This document shows, in pieces, positions 53,591 to 64,000 of a stretch of DNA of 64,000 nt. The notes under the pieces are model-generated. The model was not told where the DNA came from. It worked only from the letters and a program-made list of their open reading frames with translations, and searched no databases. Position 1 is the stretch's first letter; the number at the start of each line of letters is the position of its first letter. The translations under genes and the position numbers were made by a program. The stretch lies in assembly GCA_030685235.1 (NCBI GenBank), contig MU839138.1, forward strand, positions 1-64,000, read 5' to 3'. The stretch comes from Copromyces sp. CBS 386.78. Its lineage: Eukaryota; Ascomycota; Sordariomycetes; Sordariales; Sordariaceae.

Positions 53591-54199
53591 TTTGATAGGG
53601 GTTTGGATAACTCAGCCAAAAACGCCGCCGCCGTTTTTGGAACCGTTTTCATTGCCTTCGCTATTGAGTGTACCGTTTAACTTATACTAAGCCTAGCTAA
53701 ATAGGCTAGGTATATACTATATAAGGTACTTACCCCTGCCATTTACCCCTAATACCTACTTTATATACTTAGTACACCTAATTGGGAGGTGTGGTTAGCT
53801 TTTGGAAAGTGTAGTTGGCTTTTAGGAGGTGTAGTTGGCTTTTAAAAAATGTAATTAACTTTAGTAAATAGTTTTCTCCGTACGTATATTCCTTTAAGCA
53901 ATTTAGAAAGGCCTTAAAATATAAATTACGTCTTTACTTTCGAATTCCCAATATTCTAATTATATTCATTATATATCTATTCTTCCTAATTAATTCTATT
54001 GTATAAATTATAGCCCCTATATTACGAAGGTTGCGTAGGTTTTTATATAAAAGCTTCCTTCCGAATTTTCTAATTAATTTCTCTTTTAAAATATATTAAA
54101 TTCGTAAGCTATTACAATTTGAAAGGGTATTATTTAAATTTTACAATATTAATTATAATTTATATATAATATTAAAGGGATAGAATTATAAAAACCGCC
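53591..54199. other. AT-rich region around the 20-bp repeats
   Basis: Contains CAAAAACGCCGCCGCCGTTTTTGGAA near 53622, a GC-rich imperfect palindrome, and a TACCCCTGCCATTTACCCCTAAT direct pair near 53720-53755. No gene recognised. Confidence 0.4.
53781..53862. repeat. 20-bp tandem repeat, four copies
   Basis: Units start at 53781, 53801, 53821 and 53841, consensus TTTAGGAGGTGTAGTTGGCT, the last heavily C/G-depleted. They lie at the left edge of the AT-richest zone and may be subterminal repeats of a transposon whose body is 54200 onward. That link is an inference. Confidence 0.8.
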
Positions 54200-55560
54200 G
54201 ATACTATTTACTATATCCAATATTAATAAACGGAGAAGAAGAATATTTATTAATATTGAAGAATTTATAATAATAATATATAAACGTTCACTTTATAAGA
54301 AGACTAAGGCCGAGCGAAAACGCGCGTAGGCTTTATAAAATAAGTATATTCTATTATTTTACTATTTTCGTTAATTTTAGGAATTAATATTATTTATTTA
54401 TAGATTTATTATAGACGTATTATAATTAATATTAGAAGAGGCGGATAATATTTAATTTAATATATATTAGAATAAGAAGAAGTATATTGCTATTTATAAG
54501 AATTTTCTAACCGACTATAAACGCTATATAAAATATAAACGTTTAAATATAAATAGTCTAAAAGAATATAAAGAAGAATTAACGATTCGATTAATTTTAA
54601 TTATTATTATTTTATAGAAATATATAATAATTTAAACTGATAATATAGTATTCGCGAAAAAAAAGGATCAAAATTCAAATTAAAATTTAAATAATAATAT
54701 TTAGCGTTAGACGTTATTTAATAACTGTAGAAAGGCCCGTAAGGAAATTATCCAAATAAATTTCCCTTTTACCTATATTAATATAATATATTAATATTTT
54801 TTATTTTAATAAATTGAATTAAATCTTATACAAAAGTCCGACCTCTTATATAAATAAATATTTATAAAAACCGAAGTTACAACAAACGATATTCTACTCA
54901 TTTTTAATACTTTATAAGAATATACAAACGATATACCCTATAATCCTAAACATCGACTTACCTTTTATATAATAATATTTATAGTAAGTATTAGCTTTCG
55001 GCCCGGCACTTTAAAGAATATACTATATTAATAAATTAAGCTACTTATTATTCGTAATCCGGATACAAATCAGCTAACGCTTATTACCAATATTACAATT
55101 AATTAAAATAAGCTATCGGCCAATAAATTTAATAAAGGGGCAAATATATATATATTCTTCCCTTTAATAATCGATTTAAATTAATATTTTATTAGAATTA
55201 TTTTTTATATTATTATAGAATTATACCCGACTATTTATTTAACTACATTGATAACTATATAAATTCTATAAGATAATGCCTTCGAATTAAAATTTTCGTT
55301 CTTAAATAAATTATTTCAACGTCCAAATTTAGAAAATTTTAATTATATTAAATTTAGGTAGAAGGAAGAGATATAGTAAAAGCCTATCTTTCCTTTAAAA
55401 TACTACAAATTTCTAGAACTTTTTAATTGGACGTAGTTAGTAGCAGGGAATAGAATTCCTTTCCGCCCTTATACGCTACAAATTAACAATAGAAAAAAAA
55501 TAGATAATAAGAATAAATTTTACTTATTTTCCTTATTAAATATATATTTACTTACAATTT
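54200..55560 (+). pseudogene. DUF3435/tyrosine-recombinase-like relic, heavily RIP-mutated
   Basis: Very AT-rich plus-strand frame in which IPYNPKHRLTFYIIIFIVSI is followed by FRPGTLKNILY, IKLLIIRNPDTNQLTLI and, after a gap, a segment ending L-stop-DNAFE. This order resembles the fungal DUF3435 family: a PHERYR-like start, the a-RPG-l motif holding the catalytic Arg of tyrosine recombinases, YKDI..L.IIRNP, and DNAFE. Later text (KPIFPLKYYKF, RIPFRPYTLQ) could be the C-terminal half. DUF3435 includes Crypton-like and Starship captain recombinases. The match is by pattern on degraded sequence, so a different transposon is possible. Confidence 0.45.
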
Positions 55561-58244
55561 TTATACTAGCTTTCCTTATATTTACCGACCGAAACTATAT
55601 CCTCAACTATAGTATAAATATATTCCAAATATTTTATATACCGAAGCGTATACTATATAATCTAATATTAATAATTTTCAATTTATATTAAAATAAATTT
55701 AAATTATATAAATTATTAATTTCTATATCCTTACGTAAGGATAATAAAGTACTATTCTATTTAATAGCGGCTATATTAAAAAAATTTCAAAATCGCTGAA
55801 ATATAAAAATATATTACGTACGATATTATTACTTCCGGGAAGAATTCAAATTTATTATAAATAATCTATTAATAAAGTAATTTACAGTAAAAATTAAATA
55901 TTTTTAAAAAGGATTATTAAAATTAAATATTAAATAATTTTAAAAAAAATACTACGCTAAAATTAATTCTTTTAAGGCCCGCGGCCTATTAATTGCAAAT
56001 ATATTAACCCCCTTTATAAATCTTTAGAAAATTGTTTTCAATCCTAATTTACTTATAGTAAAAATTATTAGTCGATTTTTCAAGAATTTTAACCAAAGTA
56101 CTTAAAAGCAGTTTATAATACCGAAAATAATTATTATATATTTAAATTGGAAGTACTTAAAAATAGTAATTATTATTTAAAAAATTGAATAAATAATTTC
56201 CGAAGATAAAGAAGCAGTTTTTACGCGCCCTATATATTTTATCTATTTAGAAGGCTTTAATTATTAAAATAATTTTAATAAATATTATTAGATAAAATAT
56301 TTTATAATAACGACTTTTATACCTTTTTTATACCTCTAATATTAATAGGAAGGGAATAAAGAGTTTAAAATCGAAGTAGGAAAAGAATAGAATAATTATA
56401 TTAAAAGAATATATAGTTTAATTAATATTCTAAATTTCTACGAACCTAACGTTAAACCTAAAATAACGGCTATAATAATCAAGTTTAAATCTACTCCTTA
56501 TTTAAAATACGGCCAATTATTCTTCTAAGGAAATAATCTTTTAAAATATATAAATAAGTATTATAAAATTAAGGAGCCGTTCGATTGTCTTATATATAAG
56601 AGAGGAGGGAATAATATGTAAATTAATGACCTAAATTCGTAATTTATATATACGGCGGATATTTACGGTTGTAATAAGTAAATAGGAGCTATTATTAATA
56701 AAGAATACCTATTAAAATAGGGATAGAAGAAGAGGAAAAGAGGAACTATAGTAAAAAAAACTATAAAACGTACTAAATTAGAATCCTAAGTAGAATATAA
56801 ATAAAAATACTATTCGTTTTTCTTACCGAAATATCTCTTCCTAGAACTATAATACTAAATTTCGCTTTCTATAAGCGTATTCTAATCCAAAGTATAATCG
56901 ACTATAAAATAAAAGTAATACGAATCTAAAAAATAATAATTCAATAAAAATAATCGATTATATTGCCTACACAATCCCTATATTTAATTAAACTTACTTT
57001 ACTTCGGAATTATAATAGTACTACTCAACGGTAATCCCGCTTTATTAAAGCAGCCTTACGCCACAAATAAATTAATTCGGGGATTCGCAACATTATAATA
57101 TTCACGTTAAAGAATCTTCTTATAATTCGCTACCTTCGCCCTTTTTAAAAGAATTAGAACTGGAAGTAATATATACTATTAAATTATAAATTTTAAATAT
57201 CTAAAGCATCTATTCTAAATTTAAGAAAATTTTTACCTATTAATAATATTTAATATATATAATATTATAAAATATATAGTATTATTAAATTATCCTTATA
57301 TAATTAGACTATTACTTTAAAATACTATATTTCTTCCTAATTGTATACTATTTAATTATTCTATAATAACCCCACTTTCTTTAAGGTATATTAAATTAAA
57401 TTAATATTCCGTTCCTTCGGGATATTTATATTAAACGGCTAATAATTTAGTATAAACGTAGTACTAATAATTATTCTAATATATAGAAGATTTTTTACCG
57501 CCTTTATAAAAATTAGTTGTAATAAGATTATTAATATATTTAATCGTTCGCTAAATAAAAATAAAGAGGTTTATTATAGGTATAATACGAATACTATATT
57601 CGAAATTTCTATAGTGCTTAGTAAAGAGGGATAATAATCGGATATTGACGTAAAAGTTGAGATTGCGTAAGTTCTAAATAGGATTAATATAAATAAATTA
57701 TTTTAGAAGTAGGAGGCGATTATTATAATCGGAAGTTTAATATTATTTAATAAAATGGAATTATTCGGTGGAAAAGAAATTATTATAATAATTAAATTTA
57801 TACTTATTTTATATAAAGTGGATATTAATAAAATAGTCGTCGGTTGGCTTAATCCTAGGTTATTTATTATAAATATTTTAGAAAATAAACCTAAGGAGCT
57901 ACGGGTATTAATTAATGTAGATAATTCTATAGTATCCTATAGTAACTACGAATCTACCGTCGGGGCGTATTTCTGCCAACGATTCCGAAGAGATAAAAAT
58001 CGGACTAAAATAAGAAAATACTTAAATTCTTAGCGTAGTAATAAAAGGATCTAATAATAATTATAGCAGAATTAAATTGCAAATTTCGAATATAGCGAAA
58101 AGAAAATTAGATTTTAAAAGGTAATATACCTTATAGGTGGCGAAAATAGGGGATAGCTAATTAGTAATTTAAAAATAGGATATTACTTCTTATTAATAAT
58201 TATATACGTATATATATTTATAATTATCTTCTATTATTTACCTT
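55561..58244. other. Extremely AT-rich repeat wreckage
   Basis: About 2.7 kb of strongly AT-rich DNA with stops in every frame. Long ORFs here (for example 57755-58033) are Ile/Lys/Asn-rich by composition and match nothing recognisable. Parts of 55560-56400 may continue the recombinase relic. Confidence 0.5.
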
Positions 58245-58536
58245 TGATGCGGGACCATCGCATCATATGTAAGATTAGATCAATTGAGTAGACTGGGCAT
58301 GGCACTGACCATGCCCACCCGTGTCAGAGGCTCCGGCAGGCAAGTGCCTTGGCACGCCTGCCAGGTCGCACGACTTCACTGAAAGGTGGGTCTGCGATAA
58401 GATAAGGGATTTCCCATAAAGGGATTCCCGCACAGCGCGGCCTTCGGCCACGCCTTTCTTCCTCTGACATCTTTCTTTTAAATATTACTGTTGCACATGC
58501 TTCGTGGTATTTCCAACAACCCGTGTTACCCTATCA
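58245..58536. mobile_element. Solo LTR (292 bp) with target duplication ACCTT
   Basis: Begins TGATGCGGGACC, ends TTACCCTATCA (TGAT...ATCA inverted ends), flanked by ACCTT at 58240-58244 and 58537-58541. It is GC-normal with CpA intact, while both flanks are extremely AT-rich, so the boundaries agree with the composition step. Contains nested CTTGGCACGCCTGCC and GCGGCCTTCGGCC palindromes. Confidence 0.88.
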
Positions 58537-59720
58537 ACCTTTAATTATTCAAGCTATCCTATTTTTTTATTCTTTCTACGGCCAATTCTATATTCTTTAA
58601 TATATCTATTATTTATTAAGTCCGAAACTCTATTAATAAACTACTAAAGGGAATATATACTACTTTTAAATTCGTCGAACTACTATATTTAACCGATATA
58701 TATTCCGGCTAAACTAATAATAATAATAATATTAGAAATTAGCGTCTTATTAAAAACGAAGATAACGAAAATAAATAAAGAACCCCTATTTAGAGTATAC
58801 TAAGGAATATTTAGTATATTATTATTTGTATAGAATCCTATAAATTATATAGTAATATTTATTCTATTAATAAACTCTACCCAAACTTTTCGGTTACGAC
58901 TTTAATATATTATAGCATTAATTTCTATATATTTAACGTAGTATATAAAATATACTATAAATATAGGATTATAGAAAGGTAATCCCCTATACTTTATTTT
59001 ATTTTGGAATATCCTTAATTATACTATATATACCCTACGGCTATAGTAGATTTATTAGAAGTACTCCCGGATTTAGATAATATAATTAATTTAGATTCCT
59101 TTACGCCTAATTTTTCTACGTCCAATTTTTTAGGGCCCGACTTTTCGGCTCCAATTAATCTTATATTACCTTTAATCCGGTCCCCGTCCCTTATTTCCCT
59201 TACTAATTTATTTAACCCTCTGCCTAAACTAATATTTACGCCTATCCGCCTTATTTCTCCAGACTTTCTTTCTCTGCTTAAAGAGAGTCTAAATAATATT
59301 AAAGGGTTAAAGAATTTTAAAATCCTAAATAAGGTTTTTCGTAAATAGAAGAGGAATACTTTCGAAAAGGATATTTTCAATAAAGTAATAGTAGTACTTT
59401 AAAGGGTTTAGAAATTTAAAAGGTTAATAAAGAAGGTTCGGAAATAGTAGGAGAAAGAAGGTATAGAATACTAGTTTAGAAAATCGTTTTTCTATTTTTA
59501 TAGTAAATTATATTTAACTTAGTTAAAGGTTGACGATAAAAATTATTAAAAAATTTATATTATATTAAAATAATCGAATTTCTTATTTATATATTAATAA
59601 ATTTATAATTTATTTATAAATATAAAATATTTTAATTTTATTTTATACTTTTATATTATAATACAAAAAAATTTTATATAGTATATAAATATATATCTTC
59701 CGAATTACCTATATTAATTA
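58537..59720. other. Extremely AT-rich region, no gene recognised
   Basis: The minus ORF at 59380-59024 has Arg/Lys-rich composition from RIP-biased DNA and no recognisable family. Confidence 0.45.
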
Positions 59721-59785
59721 AGCGGTTGAAAAACCCTAACCCTAAAATTAGCTAAGCTAATTCTAAGGTTAGGGTTCTAACTGCT
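59721..59785. repeat. 65-bp palindrome carrying telomere-like CCCTAA units
   Basis: AGCGGTTGAAAAACCCTAACC on the left is mirrored on the right as AGCAGTTAGAACCCTAACC when reverse-complemented, centred on TTAGCTAAGCTAA. It contains two CCCTAA units and one inverted TTAGGG. A second short inverted pair (ATATTTAGAAATATAG / CTATATTTCTATATTTCT) follows at 59785-59840. Probably terminal inverted repeats of a small element. Confidence 0.7.
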
Positions 59786-59989
59786 ATATTTAGAAATATA
59801 GTTCCCTATAATTACTATCGGCTATATTTCTATATTTCTTAAAGGATTTATTAATTAAAGAAATATGAGAAAAGAACGAGTAAACGCTATTTTTTAGCCC
59901 GGAATAGGAATTTGTCCTAACTTTTCTCTTGTGCCTACGTATAAAACGAATTAAAAAGGGAATTTTTAATACCTTATAGAGTACCCGAT

Positions 59990-60300
59990 ATTTTAATAAA
60001 CGGACTATCGGCTTCCGAAACGAACGTCCGAATTATTAGAATTAGATTTATTTTATTAGAAGGTGACTATAATTAAATATATCTTTAATATTTTTTTATT
60101 ACGTAATTCTATAAATTAATTGCATTTATAATAATATTTATAATATTTATTATATAAAATTTATAGTATTAATTTACGTATTCGGGATTTAAATCCCGCT
60201 ATTTATACTACGGCGGACTTAATTAAAAAGAAAAATTAGTAAAAAAAATAATAATATAATTACAATTAATATTATTTATTTTAAATATAACGTCTAGTTT
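59990..60300. repeat. Repeat R3, RIP-mutated copy
   Basis: Heavily C-to-T and G-to-A mutated counterpart of 11850-12165 (see that entry for landmarks). Confidence 0.72.
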
Positions 60301-60774
60301 ATTTCTTTGCCGTAATTGTATAATTCTATATTGTATACGGTTTCCGGACGATTTTTAATATATATATAATTATAGATCTAGTCCGTTAAATAAAATAAAT
60401 ATTACGGAATATATTTAATATAACGGTATTGGTAATTAGTAATATATATATAGAATATTATAGCGTTAGCGGACTATTATACTAATTAAACTATATTCTT
60501 ATAAAAGGATATAAATAACCGAAATTAATAATTCGGTTTTTTAAAGTAATTTATTATTTTATTTTTATTAAGGGTTTAAAATATTAATTTAAAAAATAGG
60601 TATATCCAATTAAAGGAATTTAAAAAAAAAAAATATTTAATAATAGTAAGGCGTTTTAAGGTCTATTTAGCTTTAAATAGTTTATCGAACGTAATTTAAT
60701 AGTATTTAAAGAAGTTTTAATAGAAAAAGTACTATAAAATTAAAGTAATTATAATTTTAGGATTAGAAGCCAGT
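60301..60774. other. AT-rich spacer between R3 and R4 copies
   Basis: Nothing recognised. Confidence 0.35.
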
Positions 60775-61105
60775 AATTAAGGTAGGATAATTTTAAATTT
60801 AGGTAGGGGTCTATATTAATAGCCCCGCCCTTTAATATATTTATATAGGCTTAATTTAAAGTGAGGTTAGAAGCTTTAATATTAAAATAAATATTACCCG
60901 AAGTAAACTTTCTAATTATTTTTTTAATATATTTTCTATTATAATATTAAAATTATATTTAATTTTTAAAAGATACAATATTAATATAGTACGCTAATAT
61001 TAGGTTTGATTTATAGGACGTTATTAATCTTACGAGAGAGAAGAGAATATATTACGCCTTTTTAAAATAATAATATAAATTTTTAATAGCCGCCGTTATT
61101 TAATT
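60775..61105. repeat. Repeat R4, RIP-mutated copy
   Basis: RIP-mutated counterpart of 39085-39420. In the final 97 bp nearly all differences are transitions. Confidence 0.75.
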
Positions 61106-61109
61106 TTAG

Positions 61110-62345
61110 CGAATATTAGTAATAAAAATAAGGAGAAAGAGTAGTTGGGACTAATACTAAATAATTTTATTAAATTATTAATTTTTCGTATTCTAGCATT
61201 TAAATTTATTATATATAATAATTAGACAATATTTTAATAGGCTATAGTATTTAATTGGAATTAAATTTAATTAATTAATTCAATTCCGTAGTTTATATAT
61301 ATAAGCTAATTAACGAAGTACTATAATAATAGATGAGGGAAGATAGAGAAAGGAAGAACAAGAATAAGTTAGAGAAAGAAGGAAAAAGAGGGAGAAAGAG
61401 GGAGAAAGAGGGAAGAAGTAGGAGGAAGAGGGAGGAAGAAAATAGGGGGTTGAAGGCAAGGGATATAAGGGTAAGGTTCAGGAGGCTTTAAGCGGATAAG
61501 TACTATAGGGGGTTATCCTTTTATTTCTTTTAATTTATAAGAATTCGAAGGAAACGGATAAAAATATAAAAATAGACGGAAAAAAACCGAAAAGAGGCTT
61601 TCGTAGTATAATAAACTTTAGTTATTATTAATAATTATAAACGAAAATTAATTTAAGGCTAATCTAAATTCTAAATCCCTTTTATTTAATTATTTATAGT
61701 AGTTATTATATAGACGTTCGTAGATATTAGATAATTACGCTATCGGGAAAAATATAAAATCGGTTAAAAATTATATTAGTATTAAAATAATTTAGGATAT
61801 AAATTTGACGATAAGTATTTTATTACTTTATTTAAATAATTTAAGTTTCTTTCTCCTTTTTTTTTTATCCGGAAAATACTTTTTCCGGCGATTTACCTGG
61901 TAATTATTTATAATTAATTCGGGGAAGGCTTTCGATTTAGAATGTTAATTAGCTTTAAATTAATTTTTATTTGTAATTATTAATAACGATTAGGGTTTAT
62001 TACGCTACAAAAGCCTCTTTTCTATTTTTTTATCTATTTTTATACTTTTATCCGTCTCCTTCGACTTCTAAAGACTAGAAGATATAAGAGGGCAATTTCC
62101 TACGGCACTTATCCGTTTAAAGCCTCCCGAACTTTACCCTTCTTTATTCTACTTTTAACCCTTTATTTTCTTTTTTTTCTTTTTTACCTTTTTTTCTTCT
62201 AATTTATTCTTCCCCTTTTTATTATTATAATACTTTATTAATTGGCCTATATATATAAATTGCGGGATAAAATTAATTAATTAAATTTAATTCTAATTAA
62301 ATATTATAGTTTATTAAAATATCGTTTAATTATTACGTATAGTAA
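61110..62345. repeat. Inverted pair of R1 repeats (copies E and D)
   Basis: 61110-61665 is R1 in reverse orientation (purine tract GGGAGAAAGAGGGAGAAAGAGG near 61390, TAATTAATTAATTC near 61271). 61685-62345 is R1 forward (CTCCTTTTTTTTTTATCCGG near 61852; TTAATTAATTAAATTT near 62273). The arms face each other across a short centre, giving a large imperfect inverted repeat of about 1.2 kb. Confidence 0.8.
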
Positions 62346-64000
62346 ATTTAAACGTTAGGGTAGAGGCGAAGAGGTTCGAATATATAAAGAAATTAGGATA
62401 CACTATATTAAAAAAAAAGCATATAAATTCTATTTCGATATATTGGATAAAGATCTTTAAATTTTTATACTTTTCTTACTAATTATTAATACGAATACAG
62501 TTTATATAAAATACGATTTGGAATTTTTTCGTCGGAACTATAATTAAAAAATTAAAATTTATTTCGGTAATGCGGATAAAATTATTTTTAAAGATATTGC
62601 TAAGCGGTATAGAATCGGGGGTAATATAGCCTTTTAGAAATTAATCTACGCCCTCTTCCCTATAATATTAAGAACGGCGACGGCTGTAGACGGCGGCCTT
62701 ATTACTATAACCGACGGCCCTAAACTATAATGCTTTAACGGAGCGTTTTTAAATATTATCCGTAGCTAATTTATCGTCGGTATTTTCGAAGTTATTTATA
62801 AAGCTCTAATTAAATATAGGAATATTTAGTTTTTAATTCCGACGATGACCGGATTAATATAAATAGACTTTCCTTCTGTAAATAAGAAGGATTATATTTT
62901 ATTATTAAATATTGGGGATATCGACTTTTTTGAAAAAGTTTTATTCTTTGTGGGTTATTAGATATAAAAGTCGGTTTATAACGGTAAATATATACCTAGA
63001 AAGAATAATAGCCGAGCGTATTAACGGGGTAAATTAATTATAAAAGTATTTATATAAGTAGTAATAACTGTTATAGCCTTTAAAAGGCGTATTACGTAGT
63101 TACTACCTTAATATTCGGTTTATAGCTTTATAAAATAATTAATACGAACTAGCTATGGACGTAGGAAAGAGAAACAGCCGGATTAGCTAATATAATAGAT
63201 TATATTATAATAGAAGTATATATAACCAATGAACTGCGCTATAATACCCTATATTTCCGTGTCGAATTCTTACGAAGGGTCTAAATTATATAGCTATTCT
63301 TTGTAATTTTAAATACGAATTATATTTAAATTAATAATAATATTATAATAATATACTTCTACTTCCCCTAAATTAGGTAGACTTTTACGTTTGTAAGGAC
63401 GATTATTTTCCTATTATTTATAGTTATCTAAATAACTTTACCGTTAGGATTTTAGAAAGTTATAGTAAATTAGAATATTACTTATAACGATAGTAAAATT
63501 AGAAGAATGAAGAAAGGAGAAGGGTGGCGTTTAATTTCCGTTTCTTAGTAGGGGCCTATAGGAAAGCTTTTTAAAATTGCTATAAAATAGACTATAGAAC
63601 CCGTCTTTTAAATAAATAATTTAATATTAATCTTGAATATTATATATTATACTATTTATAAACGCTTATTATTAAATATATTCAGAAATATACTACTGTA
63701 TTTAGTTTTAGCTAAGTTAAGAAAGGGAAGACTTAATTTAATTATTAGGTTATATTTAATAATATTAATATTAGATTTTTAATAAACTTATATAATTCGT
63801 TCTAATTTATATAAAAGCTATTTATTTCCGACTTTATAAAATAGAATACTATTGAAACGAAAGGCTTTTACATTTTCGTAATTTAAATATTAATATATTT
63901 TCGTAGTTTAGGGCTAATATATTTGAAAATTTATTTTTTAGTAAGCGTTTAATACTAGGTAAGTTAGTAAATTTAGTAGAATAGGACTTTATATACTTTT
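62346..64000 (+). pseudogene. RIP-mutated coding relic of unknown family
   Basis: A plus-strand frame around 62560-63000 is protein-like despite stops: YFGNADKIIFKDIAKRYRIG, LIYALFPIILRTATAVDGGL, DGPKL, CFNGAFLNIIRS, IPTMTGLI and FPSVNKKDYILLLNIGDID. Beyond 63100 the text is less coherent (IRTSYGRRKRNSRISQYNRL). I do not recognise the family. The frame is kept while W/Q codons are lost, which is why a former gene is proposed. It continues past the window edge. Confidence 0.35.

Noticed and set aside
57755..58033. 92-codon ORF in the AT-rich zone as a gene
   Set aside because: Ile/Asn/Lys-rich composition follows from base bias; no motif and no frame conservation partner.
59024..59380. 118-codon minus-strand ORF
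   Set aside because: Same reason; chance open frame in RIP-mutated DNA.
59733..59776. A chromosome end
   Set aside because: Only two CCCTAA units and one inverse unit within a palindrome, with repeat DNA continuing on both sides.

Overview
The window looks like accessory DNA from a filamentous ascomycete (Pezizomycotina). Spliced genes with short GT-AG introns sit beside long AT-rich stretches in which protein families stay readable but are full of TAG/TAA stops. These are mainly TGG to TAG/TGA and CAG/CAA to TAG/TAA changes, and CpG is kept while CpA is depleted. That is the signature of repeat-induced point mutation (RIP). No bacterial features, rRNA or credible tRNA genes were seen.

Layout. 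1-1500: a 22-bp minisatellite and a TPR-array gene between two diverged copies of its flanking DNA. 1500-5400: a RIP-damaged Ty3/gypsy-type element (leader, gag, protease) split by a solo LTR, plus a second leader copy. 5400-12000: a foldback MITE, a shared NLR leader and a dead HET-ankyrin gene. 12000-15600: nested repeats and a gypsy integrase/chromodomain tail. 15650-19575 (minus): a dead alpha/beta-hydrolase/NB-ARC/TPR receptor. 20790-21870: a dead DUF6601-like membrane protein gene. 22600-28930: repeats and a dead NACHT-WD40 gene. 29000-39000: an island of normal base composition holding the only healthy genes. 40000-43750: repeats and a second dead NACHT-WD40 gene (minus). 45100-51600: dead nucleoside-phosphorylase-like, phosphotransferase, methyltransferase and HET genes. 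52000-64000: very AT-rich repeat wreckage with one DUF3435-like (tyrosine recombinase) relic.

The theme is fungal innate-immunity and heterokaryon-incompatibility genes: HET, NACHT, NB-ARC, ankyrin, WD40, TPR, PNP and alpha/beta-hydrolase modules, almost all killed by RIP. The surviving island holds a DUF7580 gene, a divergent 935-residue gene (fungal N-terminal region, C2H2-like fingers, SH3 domain, terminal C2H2 finger) and a second DUF7580 paralogue with one in-frame TGA and no N-terminus. This DUF7580 / C2H2-SH3 / DUF7580 arrangement is the best candidate for an undescribed functional unit.

Five solo LTRs with TG...CA ends and exact 5-bp target duplications lie in the decayed DNA and are themselves not RIP-mutated, so they arrived later. 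Two are confirmed by unoccupied paralogous sites in the same window, and one by restoration of a protease reading frame. Boundaries of degraded genes are approximate. Family names come from recognised motifs, not database searches.
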